Position numbers and translations under genes: made by a program. Positions 7,649-15,949 of a stretch of 64,000 bases of DNA are shown here, in pieces. The notes below the pieces were generated by a model. It worked only from the letters and a program-made list of their open reading frames with translations, was not told where the DNA came from and did no database searches. The stretch's first letter is position 1. The number at the start of each line of letters is the position of its first letter. Source of the stretch: Oribacterium sp. (GTDB lineage: Bacteria; Bacillota_A; Clostridia; Lachnospirales; Lachnospiraceae); assembly GCA_017940955.1 (NCBI GenBank), contig JAGAXP010000161.1, forward strand, positions 1 through 64,000, given 5' to 3'.

Positions 7649-8320
7649 ATGAAAAAGAAGAGAATTGCAGCAGCAGCCGGGATAATTGCAATTATGTCAG
7701 CATTAACCGGTGCATATGCATATTTTACAGACACAAAATGTATCGATGTTGTCGCAACAGCGGCTAATCTCGGTATATCGGTGGATGCATCAAAATTCAC
7801 TGATGAGAGGGTATGCGATATGCTGCCGGGGGACTGTAAAGAACTGAGCTATACGGTTTCCAATACCGGAGAAGCAGATGTAATGGTATTCACGGAAATC
7901 ACACTTATTTCCTCAGTGCCGATGTCCGATACGGTTGAATGGTTTATACAGGATCTGGAAGGAAGCATGACGGATGAAGACAGACAGGTGGATCCGAAGT
8001 TTTACGGAAAAGACTTTGTTGATGATATTTCCATTGAAGAGATCAAGGAAAATGACATTAAGTTTATATCCTTAACAAATAACAATAAGGTTGCAAAATT
8101 TGTGGTAAATAACGGTGTACTGGAGGCAAACTCAGACAATACAAGTACAGTGGATCTGAAGCTGATGCTTGGATTAAATGCAGGATCAAGATTTATGGAC
8201 AGTACCTGTGAAGTCATTGCCGAAGTATACGGAATACAGACTAAGAATATTGAAGATGATCTCAGCTGGGAGTTCATCAAGGATGTAGCCTGGGCAAACG
8301 AGGATAGTGAATTATTGTAA
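7649..8320 (+). CDS. TasA/CalY-like SipW-dependent secreted protein
   Basis: A 223-residue exported protein. The signal peptide is MKKKRIAAAAGIIAIMSAL followed by TGAYAYFTDTK. The AYFTD-type sequence at the cleavage region is the hallmark of SipW-processed fibre proteins such as TasA and CalY. The mature part begins with a beta-rich domain carrying DMLPGDCKELSYTVSNTGEADV, the conserved 'P-G-D' and N-T-G pattern of this family. It has two cysteines in the N-terminal half (VCDMLPGDC) and another near the C-terminus. AAAAAGGAG precedes the start. It probably forms extracellular fibres or a surface matrix; that role is inferred from family and context. Confidence 0.82.
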   Translation: MKKKRIAAAAGIIAIMSALTGAYAYFTDTKCIDVVATAANLGISVDASKFTDERVCDMLPGDCKELSYTVSNTGEADVMVFTEITLISSVPMSDTVEWFIQDLEGSMTDEDRQVDPKFYGKDFVDDISIEEIKENDIKFISLTNNNKVAKFVVNNGVLEANSDNTSTVDLKLMLGLNAGSRFMDSTCEVIAEVYGIQTKNIEDDLSWEFIKDVAWANEDSELL

Positions 8321-8322
8321 TT

Positions 8323-9018
8323 ATGAAACGGAGTATTGGTAATACTCTATTGATCCTTACAATATTTCTCATGATGACAGGCGGTACAGGTGCGGTATAT
8401 GTAGATAAAAAGCAGAAGGATATAAGAGTAAGTTCTGCCAGCATTGGATTAAAAGTATCGGAACCTGTTTTTTACAACTTACCTGAAGAAATCAGTAATG
8501 ACAGTGAAATCGATTTTTCGGTTAAGGTTGAGAATACCGGATCTGTACCCGTATATCTGTCAGAGAATATAACTTATGAGATAAATGACCGATTTGATTC
8601 TGAAGATATAATGATCGAAAAAGCAGAGGATGAACAGGAATTGGAAACAATAAGTTCGGATGCTGTTTTAGGAAGTATGGAAACAAGGGAAATCTTTTAC
8701 AGGATAAGTTTTCCCGGGCTTCAGGAAACTCCGGAAGGATCAATAAGTATAAACGGAAGCATTATATATACGGTATCCACAAGTCCTGACGGAAGTTCCG
8801 GGTTTGTTTCGGAGCCTGAAGAGGTAAACATCGGTATCGGGAATTTAAAACTGTATTCAGATATTAAGGAAGAAAATGCCATGGTTAAAGATAATGATAC
8901 AGATAATAATGAAGAGATACCTGAATCCGCTTATATGGCAACTGAGAGTACACTGGACAGAATATCCGGGGTATTTATAAGTACAGCCAGCGAAATAAAA
9001 GAAGATGGCATGGATTAA
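8323..9018 (+). CDS. second TasA/CalY-like exported protein
   Basis: The 231-residue product starts with a hydrophobic helix (GNTLLILTIFLMMTG) and then GAVYVDKKQKDIRVSSASIGLKV, laid out like the gene before it. FSVKVENTGSVPVYLSENIT matches the N-T-G beta-domain pattern of TasA-like proteins. The start codon is two bases after the previous stop, so the two are coupled. The C-terminal 50 residues are acidic and Asn/Asp/Glu-rich, without an LPXTG-type anchor. It may be a minor fibre subunit or an assembly partner in the way TapA is for TasA; sequence alone cannot say which. Confidence 0.7.
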   Translation: MKRSIGNTLLILTIFLMMTGGTGAVYVDKKQKDIRVSSASIGLKVSEPVFYNLPEEISNDSEIDFSVKVENTGSVPVYLSENITYEINDRFDSEDIMIEKAEDEQELETISSDAVLGSMETREIFYRISFPGLQETPEGSISINGSIIYTVSTSPDGSSGFVSEPEEVNIGIGNLKLYSDIKEENAMVKDNDTDNNEEIPESAYMATESTLDRISGVFISTASEIKEDGMD

Positions 9019-9089
9019 TCAGGAGCCATATGGATTTTCATACCTGATTCGGTTATTATAGTTGAGAATCAGATAAAAAGGGGAGAACG

Positions 9090-9284
9090 ATGGATAATCT
9101 TGAGACAGGTGATATCATAACAGTGAAAAAACAGCATCCCTGCGGATCCTGTGAATGGGAGATTATGAGAGTTGGGGCTGACATCCGTATAAAATGCACC
9201 GGATGCGGACATATTTTGATGCTGCCAAGATCCAAAGTTAACTCCATGGTCAAAAAATTAAAAAAAGCAGAAATCAATAAGTAA
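9090..9284 (+). CDS. DUF951 family small zinc-ribbon-like protein
   Basis: A 64-residue protein of unknown function. It matches the DUF951 pattern: a GDIITVKKQHPCGS start, then WEIMRVGADIRIKCTGCGH and the ending LMLPRSK. Four cysteines (CGSC and CTGC) suggest a small metal-binding fold. AAAGGGGAG precedes the ATG. DUF951 genes lie just upstream of rpsF in many Firmicutes, as here, although a separate promoter precedes rpsF. Confidence 0.85.
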   Translation: MDNLETGDIITVKKQHPCGSCEWEIMRVGADIRIKCTGCGHILMLPRSKVNSMVKKLKKAEINK

Positions 9285-9314
9285 CAGTAAAAACAAAAAT
9301 TTAAATAAAAAAGC

Positions 9315-9343
9315 TTGCAAACTAAGAACTTTTTTGTTACGAT
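9315..9343 (+). promoter_or_regulatory. sigma-A promoter of rpsF-ssb-rpsR
   Basis: TTGCAA (9315-9320), a 17-bp spacer and TACGAT (9338-9343). Transcription would start about 65 bp before rpsF. Confidence 0.75.
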
Positions 9344-9371
9344 ACATAACCGTATCTATAAAAATCCTTGT

Positions 9372-9388
9372 TTCCGTGTGGTACGGAA
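9372..9388 (+). promoter_or_regulatory. leader hairpin of rpsF, possible S6:S18 binding site
   Basis: TTCCGT (9372-9377) pairs with ACGGAA (9383-9388) around GTGGT, ahead of the AAAAGGAGG of rpsF. Many bacteria carry an S6:S18-binding leader with a CCG-containing element at this position, which allows autoregulation. The match here is by position and the CCG trinucleotide only. Confidence 0.45.
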
Positions 9389-9416
9389 GCCAGAGACCAA
9401 AAGGAGGTAAAAGCAG

Positions 9417-9755
9417 ATGAACAAATATGAGTTATGTGTTGTTCTGAGTGCGAAGCTCGAAGATGAGGAGAGAACAGCTGCTCTCGAAAAGATTAAGGGA
9501 TATATCACCCGTTTCGGTGGCACTGTTGGAGAGAACATCCAGGAGTGGGGCAAGAAGAGACTTGCATATGAAATTCAGCATATGAAGGAAGGCTTCTACT
9601 ATTTCATTCCATTTACAGGTGATTCTACAACTCCAAATGAGCTTGAGAGTCGTCTTCGCATTATGGAACCAGTTATCAGATATCTTGTTGTTAAGCCTGA
9701 AGCTGAGACAGAGGCTGTAGCTCCAGAAGCTGCTGCAGAAGAGAAAGCTGAGTAA
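9417..9755 (+). CDS. rpsF: 30S ribosomal protein S6
   Basis: S6 binds with S18 on the platform of the small subunit. The 112-residue protein begins NKYELCVVLSAKLEDEE and carries GGTVGENIQEWGKKRLAYEI, the conserved core. The last 15 residues are Ala/Glu-rich, a common S6 extension. A strong AAAAGGAGG lies before the ATG. It is first in the rpsF-ssb-rpsR operon, conserved across Firmicutes. Confidence 0.97.
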   Translation: MNKYELCVVLSAKLEDEERTAALEKIKGYITRFGGTVGENIQEWGKKRLAYEIQHMKEGFYYFIPFTGDSTTPNELESRLRIMEPVIRYLVVKPEAETEAVAPEAAAEEKAE

Positions 9756-9778
9756 GCAAGCGGAAAGCGAGAACAAAA

Positions 9779-10264
9779 ATGAACAAAGTTATCCTAATGG
9801 GTAGATTAACCAGAGATCCTGATGTGAGATATTCACAGGGTGAAAACTCTATGGCGATTGCGAGATATACTTTAGCAGTAGATCGTCGCGTAAGAAGAAA
9901 TGAAGGTGGTGCCCAGGACCAGCAGACAGCTGATTTTATCGGTTGCGTTGCGTTCGGTAAATCTGCAGAATTTGCAGAGAAGTATTTACATCAGGGAACC
10001 AAGATTGCTGTTGAGGGAAGAATCCAGACCGGAAGCTATACTAATAAGGATGGCCAGAAGGTTTATACAACAGATATCGTTGTAGAGAATCAGGAATTTG
10101 CAGAGAGCAAGAATGCTTCAGCCGGCAATGGTGGAAGCTTTTCAGGTGGAAGGAGCTTTGGTTCCGGAAACCAGATGTCTTCACAGCAGGACATGAGCTC
10201 AATCGGTGATGGTTTTATGAATATACCTGATGGGGTAGAGGACGAGGGACTCCCATTTAATTGA
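9779..10264 (+). CDS. ssb: Single-stranded DNA-binding protein
   Basis: SSB coats single-stranded DNA and recruits replication and repair proteins through its C-terminal tip. The 161-residue protein has an N-terminal OB fold (NKVILMGRLTRDPDVRYS, then TADFIGCVAFGKSAEFAEKY and GTKIAVEGRIQTGSYTNKDG). A Gly/Ser/Asn/Gln-rich linker follows (about residues 115-145), then an acidic end EDEGLPFN. The usual tip ends DDLPF; here one Asn follows the Phe. It lies between rpsF and rpsR, as in most Firmicutes. Confidence 0.96.
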   Translation: MNKVILMGRLTRDPDVRYSQGENSMAIARYTLAVDRRVRRNEGGAQDQQTADFIGCVAFGKSAEFAEKYLHQGTKIAVEGRIQTGSYTNKDGQKVYTTDIVVENQEFAESKNASAGNGGSFSGGRSFGSGNQMSSQQDMSSIGDGFMNIPDGVEDEGLPFN

Positions 10265-10306
10265 TCGTAGGGAAACCCTTGTGGTATTATACAAGGAGGA
10301 TTAACC

Positions 10307-10573
10307 ATGGCATTTCAGAAGTCAGATAGAAGCGGCTCAAGACCAAGAAGAGCCGGCGGTTTCCGCAGCAGAAGAAAAGTTTGCGTATTCTGCAGCGAGA
10401 AAGCAAAGCCTATTGATTATAAGGATGTAGCTACATTAAGAAAGTATATCTCTGAGAGAGGTAAGATTCTTCCAAGAAGAATTACAGGAACATGTGCAAC
10501 TCACCAGAGAGCTATCACACTTGCAGTTAAGAGAGCAAGACACGTAGCACTTCTTCCATATCAGGTAGACTAA
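10307..10573 (+). CDS. rpsR: 30S ribosomal protein S18
   Basis: S18 pairs with S6 on the 30S platform. The 88-residue protein has a basic Gly/Arg/Ser-rich start, then [18 protein letters not shown], and ends with [18 protein letters not shown]. The CVFC pair together with GTCATHQR suggests the zinc-binding form of S18. ACAAGGAGG precedes the ATG. It is last in the operon and is followed by a strong terminator. Confidence 0.97.
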   Translation: MAFQKSDRSGSRPRRAGGFRSRRKVCVFCSEKAKPIDYKDVATLRKYISERGKILPRRITGTCATHQRAITLAVKRARHVALLPYQVD

Positions 10574-10628
10574 TCAGCAGTTATACCGGTTTGAATCGGG
10601 TATCTCTGATTTTAAAGAGCGATTACAT

Positions 10629-10670
10629 AAGACCGTTGTGCAGGCATATGCCTGCATGACGGTCTTATTT
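10629..10670 (+). terminator. terminator after rpsR
   Basis: AAGACCGT (10629-10636) pairs with ACGGTCTT (10659-10666) over an inner palindrome TGCAGGCATATGCCTGCA. The downstream side reads ATTTT. Confidence 0.8.
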
Positions 10671-10696
10671 TCATATCAAAATGATTATGATATAAT
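10668..10696 (+). promoter_or_regulatory. sigma-A promoter of gdpP-rplI-dnaB
   Basis: TTTTCA (10668-10673), a 17-bp spacer and a perfect TATAAT (10691-10696), 36 bp before the gdpP start. The -35 box overlaps the tail of the rpsR terminator. Confidence 0.72.
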
Positions 10697-10731
10697 ACTT
10701 CCCAAAGCGTTAGCTTTTTGGGAGATAAAAA

Positions 10732-12771
10732 ATGAAGATGAAAAATCCACAATTTATAATAGAACAATATTTTTCATGGCCTTTTATCCTGGCGATGATT
10801 CTTGTGGCTGCCAACCTTATACTGGCCTTTCTTGAACCGCATGCGGCTTTGATACTGGCACCTTTTATCCTGATATATATAGCTCTTGCCCTGTATGTAT
10901 ACATTACCAGCAAGACAAGGCTTCATGCTGCATTACAGGCTTATGCCATGGGTGCAAGTGCGATTCATTCGGAATTGTTTAACGAGATGCCCACACCTTA
11001 CTGTATGGTTGACGAAAAGGGATATGTCCTTTGGGGCAACAGGCGCTTTGAGGAAATAGTCGGAGATGACAAAGCTGCAGCAGGGAATATCATGCAGATG
11101 TTTCCCAATATTCATGAGGATATGTTTCTCGAAGATGATGTCACACTGGAGCTGCACTCGGACTATCAGGGCAGAAAGTATCTTGTGGATCTTATCAGAA
11201 CGAAGGTTACGACAGAAGATGGAAGTATGCCTTCATTATACAATCCTGAGATGAAGACTATTGCTGTCTATCTCAGAGATGAGACTGAGGAAACACAGCT
11301 TAGGTTTGCTCTGGACAGGGAACATATCGTTATAGGACTTATATATATAGATAACTATGAGGAAGTTCTGGAGCAGACAGAGGATGTTAAAAGGTCTCTT
11401 CTTACCGCACTTATCGACAGAAAGATAAACCGTTATATTTCTACAGTCAGCGGACTCATAAGAAAGATAGAAAAGGATAAGTACTTCTTCATTATGAAAG
11501 AGCAGTTCTTATCCAAAATGCTGGATGACAGATTCTCTATTCTGGAAGAGGTTAAGCAGGTAAATATCGGAAATGAACTTGCCATCACCTTAAGTATAGG
11601 ACTTGGGTACGGTGCCGAATCCTATGTTCAGAACTATGAGTTTGCAAGAACCTCCATGGATATGGCCCTCGGCCGCGGAGGCGATCAGGCTGTGGTCAAG
11701 TCCAATGAAAACATTACCTACTTCGGTGGTAAGGCCCAGACACAGGAGAAGACCACCAGAGTAAAGGCCCGTGTGAAGGCTCAGGCATTCCAGGAGCTTT
11801 TGGAGGCCAGGGATAAGGTTATCATCATGGGGCATGCAAACAGCGATGTTGACTGTCTCGGTGCGTCTGTGGGTGTATTCCGCATGGCTACTACTTTGGG
11901 GAAGAGAGCTTATATTGTTGAAAACACTATTACTTCTACAATCCTTCCCCTGAAGGAAAGATTCCTGCAAAGTGATGATTATCCTGAGGATATGTTTATC
12001 ACAGGTCCTCAGGCTGTCCAGATGGTGGATAACAATACGGTTCTTGTGGTGGTTGACTGTAACAGACCATCAATTATTGATGAACCGGAGCTTTTGAAAG
12101 TATGTAAGACCATCGTAGTATTTGATCACCATCGTCAGGGCAGTGAATCTGTTCAGGGTGCAGTACTGAGTTATTGTGAGCCCTATGCTTCAAGTGCCTG
12201 TGAGATGATAGCTGAGATGATGCAGTACATAGGAGGAGGTATAAAGGTAAAAGGTCCCGAAGCCGATGCCATGTACGGTGGTATTGTTATCGATACTCAG
12301 GAATTCACGAACCAGACCGGTGTACGTACTTTTGAGGCAGCAGCTTATCTTAGAAGATGCGGAGCGGATATCACGAGGATACGAAAAGTTTTCAGAGAGA
12401 ACTTTACGGACTACCAGGCCAAAGCTGCAGCTATTTCCAATGCTGAGATCTATAGAAATTCCTATGCTTTCAGCACCATAGATTCCAAAGGGCTGGAAAG
12501 CCCCACTGTAGTATGTGCTCAAACTGCCAATGAGCTTTTGAACATAAGAGGCATAAAGGCGAGCATTGTGCTTACGCTTTATAATGATATAATATATGTC
12601 TCTGCACGTTCCATAGACGAAATGAATGTTCAGGTTCTCATGGAAAAGCTTGGAGGAGGCGGTCATCGCACCATCGCCGGAGTGCAGTTCAAAGAGGGTA
12701 CAGTATCTGAAGCAGTAGCGTCAATTAAAGATGCTATTGATCAGATGATAAAGGAAGGAGAAGTTTCATAA
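10732..12771 (+). CDS. gdpP: Cyclic-di-AMP phosphodiesterase GdpP (PAS/degenerate GGDEF/DHH-DHHA1)
   Basis: GdpP hydrolyses c-di-AMP to pApA and so controls the messenger that governs potassium, osmotic and wall homeostasis. The 679-residue protein starts with two membrane helices (about residues 15-60). A PAS-like domain follows (TPYCMVDEKGYVLWGN, near residue 90), then a degenerate GGDEF domain (about 195-335) without a GGDEF motif (ALGRGGDQAVV instead). The catalytic DHH domain has GHANSDVDCLGAS (about 366-378), VVVDCNRPS and VFDHHRQ (about 463-469). The DHHA1 domain has KLGGGGHRTIAG (about 639-650). GGGAGA precedes the ATG. The stop overlaps the rplI start as TAATG. This order (gdpP-rplI-dnaB) is conserved in Firmicutes. 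Confidence 0.95.
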   Translation: MKMKNPQFIIEQYFSWPFILAMILVAANLILAFLEPHAALILAPFILIYIALALYVYITSKTRLHAALQAYAMGASAIHSELFNEMPTPYCMVDEKGYVLWGNRRFEEIVGDDKAAAGNIMQMFPNIHEDMFLEDDVTLELHSDYQGRKYLVDLIRTKVTTEDGSMPSLYNPEMKTIAVYLRDETEETQLRFALDREHIVIGLIYIDNYEEVLEQTEDVKRSLLTALIDRKINRYISTVSGLIRKIEKDKYFFIMKEQFLSKMLDDRFSILEEVKQVNIGNELAITLSIGLGYGAESYVQNYEFARTSMDMALGRGGDQAVVKSNENITYFGGKAQTQEKTTRVKARVKAQAFQELLEARDKVIIMGHANSDVDCLGASVGVFRMATTLGKRAYIVENTITSTILPLKERFLQSDDYPEDMFITGPQAVQMVDNNTVLVVVDCNRPSIIDEPELLKVCKTIVVFDHHRQGSESVQGAVLSYCEPYASSACEMIAEMMQYIGGGIKVKGPEADAMYGGIVIDTQEFTNQTGVRTFEAAAYLRRCGADITRIRKVFRENFTDYQAKAAAISNAEIYRNSYAFSTIDSKGLESPTVVCAQTANELLNIRGIKASIVLTLYNDIIYVSARSIDEMNVQVLMEKLGGGGHRTIAGVQFKEGTVSEAVASIKDAIDQMIKEGEVS

Positions 12772-13217
12772 TGAAGGTTATTTTATTAAAAGATGTAAAA
12801 GCGCTTGGTAAAAAGGGAGATATTGTTGAGGTATCCGAGGGTTACGGAAGAAACTTCATTATCCCGTCAAAAACAGGTGTTATAGCGGATAATAAAAATC
12901 TGAATACATTAAAGTTACAGAAACAGAATGAGGAAAAGATCGCTCAGGAGAAGCTTGAGGAGGCTCAGGCCCTGAAGGAGAAGATCGAACAGGTGAAGCT
13001 TACTTTAAAGGTTAAGACCGGAAGTGACGGAAGAACCTTCGGATCTGTTTCCACAAAGGAAGTCCAGGAGGCACTTAAGGCTCAGGCAGGCATAGATGTG
13101 GACAAGAAGAAATTCTCAGTTGATGTTCCTATGAAAAACCTTGGAGGCTATGATGTAAATGTCAGACTTCACAAGGATGTGACTGCTTTACTTCATGTTT
13201 CAGTGGTAGGCGCATAA
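12771..13217 (+). CDS. rplI: 50S ribosomal protein L9
   Basis: L9 reaches from the L1 stalk base and helps keep the reading frame. The 148-residue protein has the standard N-terminal domain (KVILLKDVKALGKKGDIVEV, then GYGRNFIIPSK), a long charged connecting helix (about residues 45-75) and a C-terminal domain with GSDGRTFGSVSTKEV. The ATG overlaps the gdpP stop by one base, with AAGGAGAAG upstream, so translation is coupled to gdpP. Confidence 0.97.
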   Translation: MKVILLKDVKALGKKGDIVEVSEGYGRNFIIPSKTGVIADNKNLNTLKLQKQNEEKIAQEKLEEAQALKEKIEQVKLTLKVKTGSDGRTFGSVSTKEVQEALKAQAGIDVDKKKFSVDVPMKNLGGYDVNVRLHKDVTALLHVSVVGA

Positions 13218-13241
13218 TCTAAGTCTTATAAGGAAAAGAAA

Positions 13242-14609
13242 ATGGCAGAGATAAAAGATAATGTTCTGATGAGGGTCGTTCCCCACAGTCAGGAGGCGGA
13301 GCAGAGCGTAATAGGTGCAATGCTCAGAGATAAGGAGGCAGTTTCTACTGCAGCCGAAATCCTTATACCGGATGATTTTTATCAGAAGCAGTATAGTTTG
13401 ATGTTTGATGCAATGCAGGATCTGTACAATCATGATCAGCCGGTAGACATCGTAACATTATCCGAAAAACTAAAAACCAATAATGTCCCTGCTGAGGTCT
13501 ATGATATCTCCGTTATCAGAGATATCGTTATGACTGTGCCCACCAGTGCCAATGTCAGATCCTACTGCAACATCGTTAAGGAGAAGTCCATCCTTCGAAG
13601 ACTCATAAAGGTTAATGAAGAGATTGCCAATATGTGTTATGCAGGGGAGGATGAAGTTGACGATATTCTGAGTCAGACAGAGCAGAGGATATTTAAGCTT
13701 CTCGAGACCAGAAATACCGGAGACTCAGAGTCCATCGCATCGGTTGCCCTGAAGGTGCTTGAAAACATTCAGGCTGCAGCTAAAAACGGAGGACAGGTTA
13801 CAGGTATATCCACAGGATTTTATGATCTTGACTATAAAACTGCCGGTCTTCAGAAATCTGATCTCATACTTGTGGCAGCCAGACCTTCAATGGGAAAGAC
13901 CGCTTTCGTATTAAATATTCTTGATACGGTTGGTGTTCGTCAGCATAAGCCTTGTATGATTTTTTCACTCGAGATGTCCAGAGAGCAGTTGGTAAACCGT
14001 ATGCTTTCCATGGAGTCTCTGGTAGATGCGGACAAGCTTAGAAAGGGCTCACTGACTGATGAGGACTGGGGAGAACTTATCAATGCTGTTGATAAGGTTT
14101 CCGATGCCAATATCATAATTGATGACACACCGGGTATTACCGTTACCGAATTACGTTCCAAGTGTCGAAAGGTAAAGCTGGAGAAGGGGCTGGAGCTGAT
14201 AGTTATCGATTACCTTCAGCTTATGTCGGGATCCGGAAAAGGAAGTGACAGCCGTCAGCAGGAGATTTCGGAAATATCGAGATCCCTTAAAGCCATAGCC
14301 AGAGAGATGCAGTGTCCGGTTTTGGCATTATCACAGTTGTCACGTGCCTGCGAGCAAAGACCGGATCACAGACCTATGCTTTCCGATCTCAGAGAGTCAG
14401 GAGCCATAGAGCAGGATGCAGATATAGTAATGTTCCTTTACAGAGATGATTACTACAATAAGGACACAGAGCATCCCAATGAGGCGGAAGTTATCATAGC
14501 AAAGCAGAGAAACGGTCCTATAGGCACGGTAACCCTGTTATGGCAGCCACAGTATACAAGATTTGTCAATCAGGATCATTCGGGCAGAGATAACGGTTAT
14601 CAAGGATGA
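13242..14609 (+). CDS. dnaB: Replicative DNA helicase DnaB (DnaC of Bacillus)
   Basis: Hexameric helicase that unwinds DNA at the replication fork. The 455-residue length is typical. The N-terminal domain begins VVPHSQEAEQSVIGAMLRD. The RecA-like domain holds Walker A RPSMGKTAF (about residues 211-219), FSLEMSREQLVNRML, Walker B LIVIDYLQLMSG (about 322-333), and the arginine-finger region LSQLSRACEQR and LSDLRESGAIEQDAD. No intein is present. The gene is 24 bp after rplI and ends the gdpP operon. Confidence 0.97.
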   Translation: MAEIKDNVLMRVVPHSQEAEQSVIGAMLRDKEAVSTAAEILIPDDFYQKQYSLMFDAMQDLYNHDQPVDIVTLSEKLKTNNVPAEVYDISVIRDIVMTVPTSANVRSYCNIVKEKSILRRLIKVNEEIANMCYAGEDEVDDILSQTEQRIFKLLETRNTGDSESIASVALKVLENIQAAAKNGGQVTGISTGFYDLDYKTAGLQKSDLILVAARPSMGKTAFVLNILDTVGVRQHKPCMIFSLEMSREQLVNRMLSMESLVDADKLRKGSLTDEDWGELINAVDKVSDANIIIDDTPGITVTELRSKCRKVKLEKGLELIVIDYLQLMSGSGKGSDSRQQEISEISRSLKAIAREMQCPVLALSQLSRACEQRPDHRPMLSDLRESGAIEQDADIVMFLYRDDYYNKDTEHPNEAEVIIAKQRNGPIGTVTLLWQPQYTRFVNQDHSGRDNGYQG

Positions 14610-14692
14610 TAAAATGCCGATAGTATGAGTAGATGGATATGTTCTCATAAAGCACGCATAAATTAAACTTTTATAAATTCGTATCCATAGGT

Positions 14693-14721
14693 TTGATTTT
14701 TGTTTTGCTGTAATATATTAT
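14693..14721 (+). promoter_or_regulatory. sigma-A promoter of mecA
   Basis: TTGATT (14693-14698), a 17-bp spacer and TATTAT (14716-14721), 28 bp before the mecA start. Confidence 0.65.
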
Positions 14722-14749
14722 CAGAAGATGTTAAAAAGGAGGAGCCATT

Positions 14750-15529
14750 ATGAAGATAGAAAGAATAGATGACAACTCCATCAGGTGTACATTAACTAGT
14801 TTGGATCTTAGTTCACGAAACATAAATCTGCGTGACATGACCTACGGTTCGGATGCTGCAAAGCGTCTGTTCACGGAAATGATGCAGAAAGCTCAGAATG
14901 AGGTTGGATTTTCGGCTGATAACGGACCTTTGATGATAGAAGCGGTGCCTTTACAGGGCGGTTCCATACAGCTTGTAATATCTAAGGTTGATGATCCGGA
15001 AGAGCTGGATACACGTTTTTCAAAATTCTCACAGGCAAGCTCATCCCAAAGCGGATGGATATCTCAGCTCGCAAGTGAGATTCTCGAGGGTGCTCAGGAT
15101 CTTATAAAGGAGATCAAGGAAAACGGACTTCATGGTCAGGCAGGCAGCAAGGGACCGGAACTCCTCGGTTCAGAGGATCTTGCAACAGGAAAAGATGCCG
15201 GCAGTGATTCAGTTAAATCTGATGAACAGTCTTTGGATGCTGTAAGAATTTATGTTTTCAGTTCACTTGACAGAGTTATAAGGGCAGCTGAAGCTGTAGC
15301 TGATCTTTATATAGGTGAGAATACACTGTATAAAGATAACAAGGAAGGCAAGTTCTATCTTGTTTTACATGCAGAAGAAAAAGAAATCGGAGCTATAAAC
15401 AGGGCTTCCAATTTGCTTAATGAGTTTGGCAGTAAGCTTAAGGATAATGATCTTTATGAAGCATATTTCAGAGAGCATTATGATGTGATAATCGAATCCA
15501 ATGCCATTCAGAAATTGAGAAACATTTGA
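14750..15529 (+). CDS. mecA: MecA-family adaptor protein for ClpC
   Basis: MecA proteins deliver substrates to the ClpCP protease and drive ClpC assembly. The 259-residue product has the typical start MKIERIDDNSIRCTLTSLDL and then LTSLDLSSRNINLRDMTYGS. A 60-residue variable linker rich in Ser/Gly/Asp follows (about residues 125-165), then the ClpC-binding C-terminal domain (RIYVFSSLDRVIRAAEAV and YYLVLH-like FYLVLHAEE). AAAAGGAGGAG precedes the ATG. The linker is where members normally differ. The substrates cannot be told from sequence. Confidence 0.88.
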   Translation: MKIERIDDNSIRCTLTSLDLSSRNINLRDMTYGSDAAKRLFTEMMQKAQNEVGFSADNGPLMIEAVPLQGGSIQLVISKVDDPEELDTRFSKFSQASSSQSGWISQLASEILEGAQDLIKEIKENGLHGQAGSKGPELLGSEDLATGKDAGSDSVKSDEQSLDAVRIYVFSSLDRVIRAAEAVADLYIGENTLYKDNKEGKFYLVLHAEEKEIGAINRASNLLNEFGSKLKDNDLYEAYFREHYDVIIESNAIQKLRNI

Positions 15530-15555
15530 TAAAAACGATAAGGAGATAAGTAATT

Positions 15556-15774
15556 ATGGTAACAGTAACAAAGGATATGAAAATCGGAGAGCTTCTTCAG
15601 TTAAATGAAATGGTTGCACCATTCCTTATGCAGAATGGAATGGGCTGCATTTATTGCCCGTCATCAGCAGGTGAATCACTTGAGGAGGCCTGCATGGTTC
15701 ATGGACTTGACAGTGATATGCTCACAGCGGATCTTAATGACATTCTTCGTGAATATGAGGAAGCACAGAAATAA
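15556..15774 (+). CDS. DUF1858 family small protein (hybrid-cluster-associated disulfide type)
   Basis: A 72-residue protein matching the DUF1858 family: VTKDMKIGELLQLNEMVAPFLMQNGMGCIYCPSSAGESLEEA. It has a CIYC pair and a third Cys in EACMVHG. The family is linked in annotation to hybrid-cluster proteins and domain-of-unknown-function redox proteins, but its role is not established. The gene lies 26 bp after mecA with AAGGAG before the ATG, and the terminator at 15794 ends the operon. Confidence 0.85.
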   Translation: MVTVTKDMKIGELLQLNEMVAPFLMQNGMGCIYCPSSAGESLEEACMVHGLDSDMLTADLNDILREYEEAQK

Positions 15775-15793
15775 AATAATTTTTAGAAGTCAG

Positions 15794-15820
15794 GACCGGG
15801 ATTGATTCCCGGTCTTTTTT
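15794..15820 (+). terminator. terminator of mecA-DUF1858
   Basis: GACCGGGA (15794-15801) pairs with TCCCGGTC (15807-15814), loop TTGAT, followed by six T. Confidence 0.9.
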
Positions 15821-15905
15821 ACGATATATCCACCACACAGGTGATGTGTCCGGGTAAACTCCGGAGGTAACAGTTCAGTCGGTGAAAAAATTTTCCGTTT
15901 TTTTT
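15821..15905 (+). other. short structured stretch ending in a T run
   Basis: After the terminator come two small hairpins (ACACA/TGTGT with loop GGTGA, and CCGG/CCGG with loop GTAAACT). An imperfect CGG-GAAAA/TTTTC-CG stem follows, then eight T (15898-15905). It could be a second, weak terminator or the rest of a small RNA gene. I recognise no class. Confidence 0.35.
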
Positions 15906-15914
15906 AATTTATAC

Positions 15915-15943
15915 TTGACGGGTAGGAATTGAGATGATATATT
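15915..15943 (+). promoter_or_regulatory. strong sigma-A promoter of the small RNA at 15950
   Basis: TTGACG (15915-15920), exactly 17 bp, then TATATT (15938-15943). No coding frame follows before the terminator at 16062-16101. Confidence 0.82.
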
Positions 15944-15949
15944 AAGTTC

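Noticed and set aside
15821..15905. Fluoride or other riboswitch
   Set aside because: Some strings recall riboswitch cores (GGTGATG), but the required partner motifs are missing and it does not precede a suitable gene.
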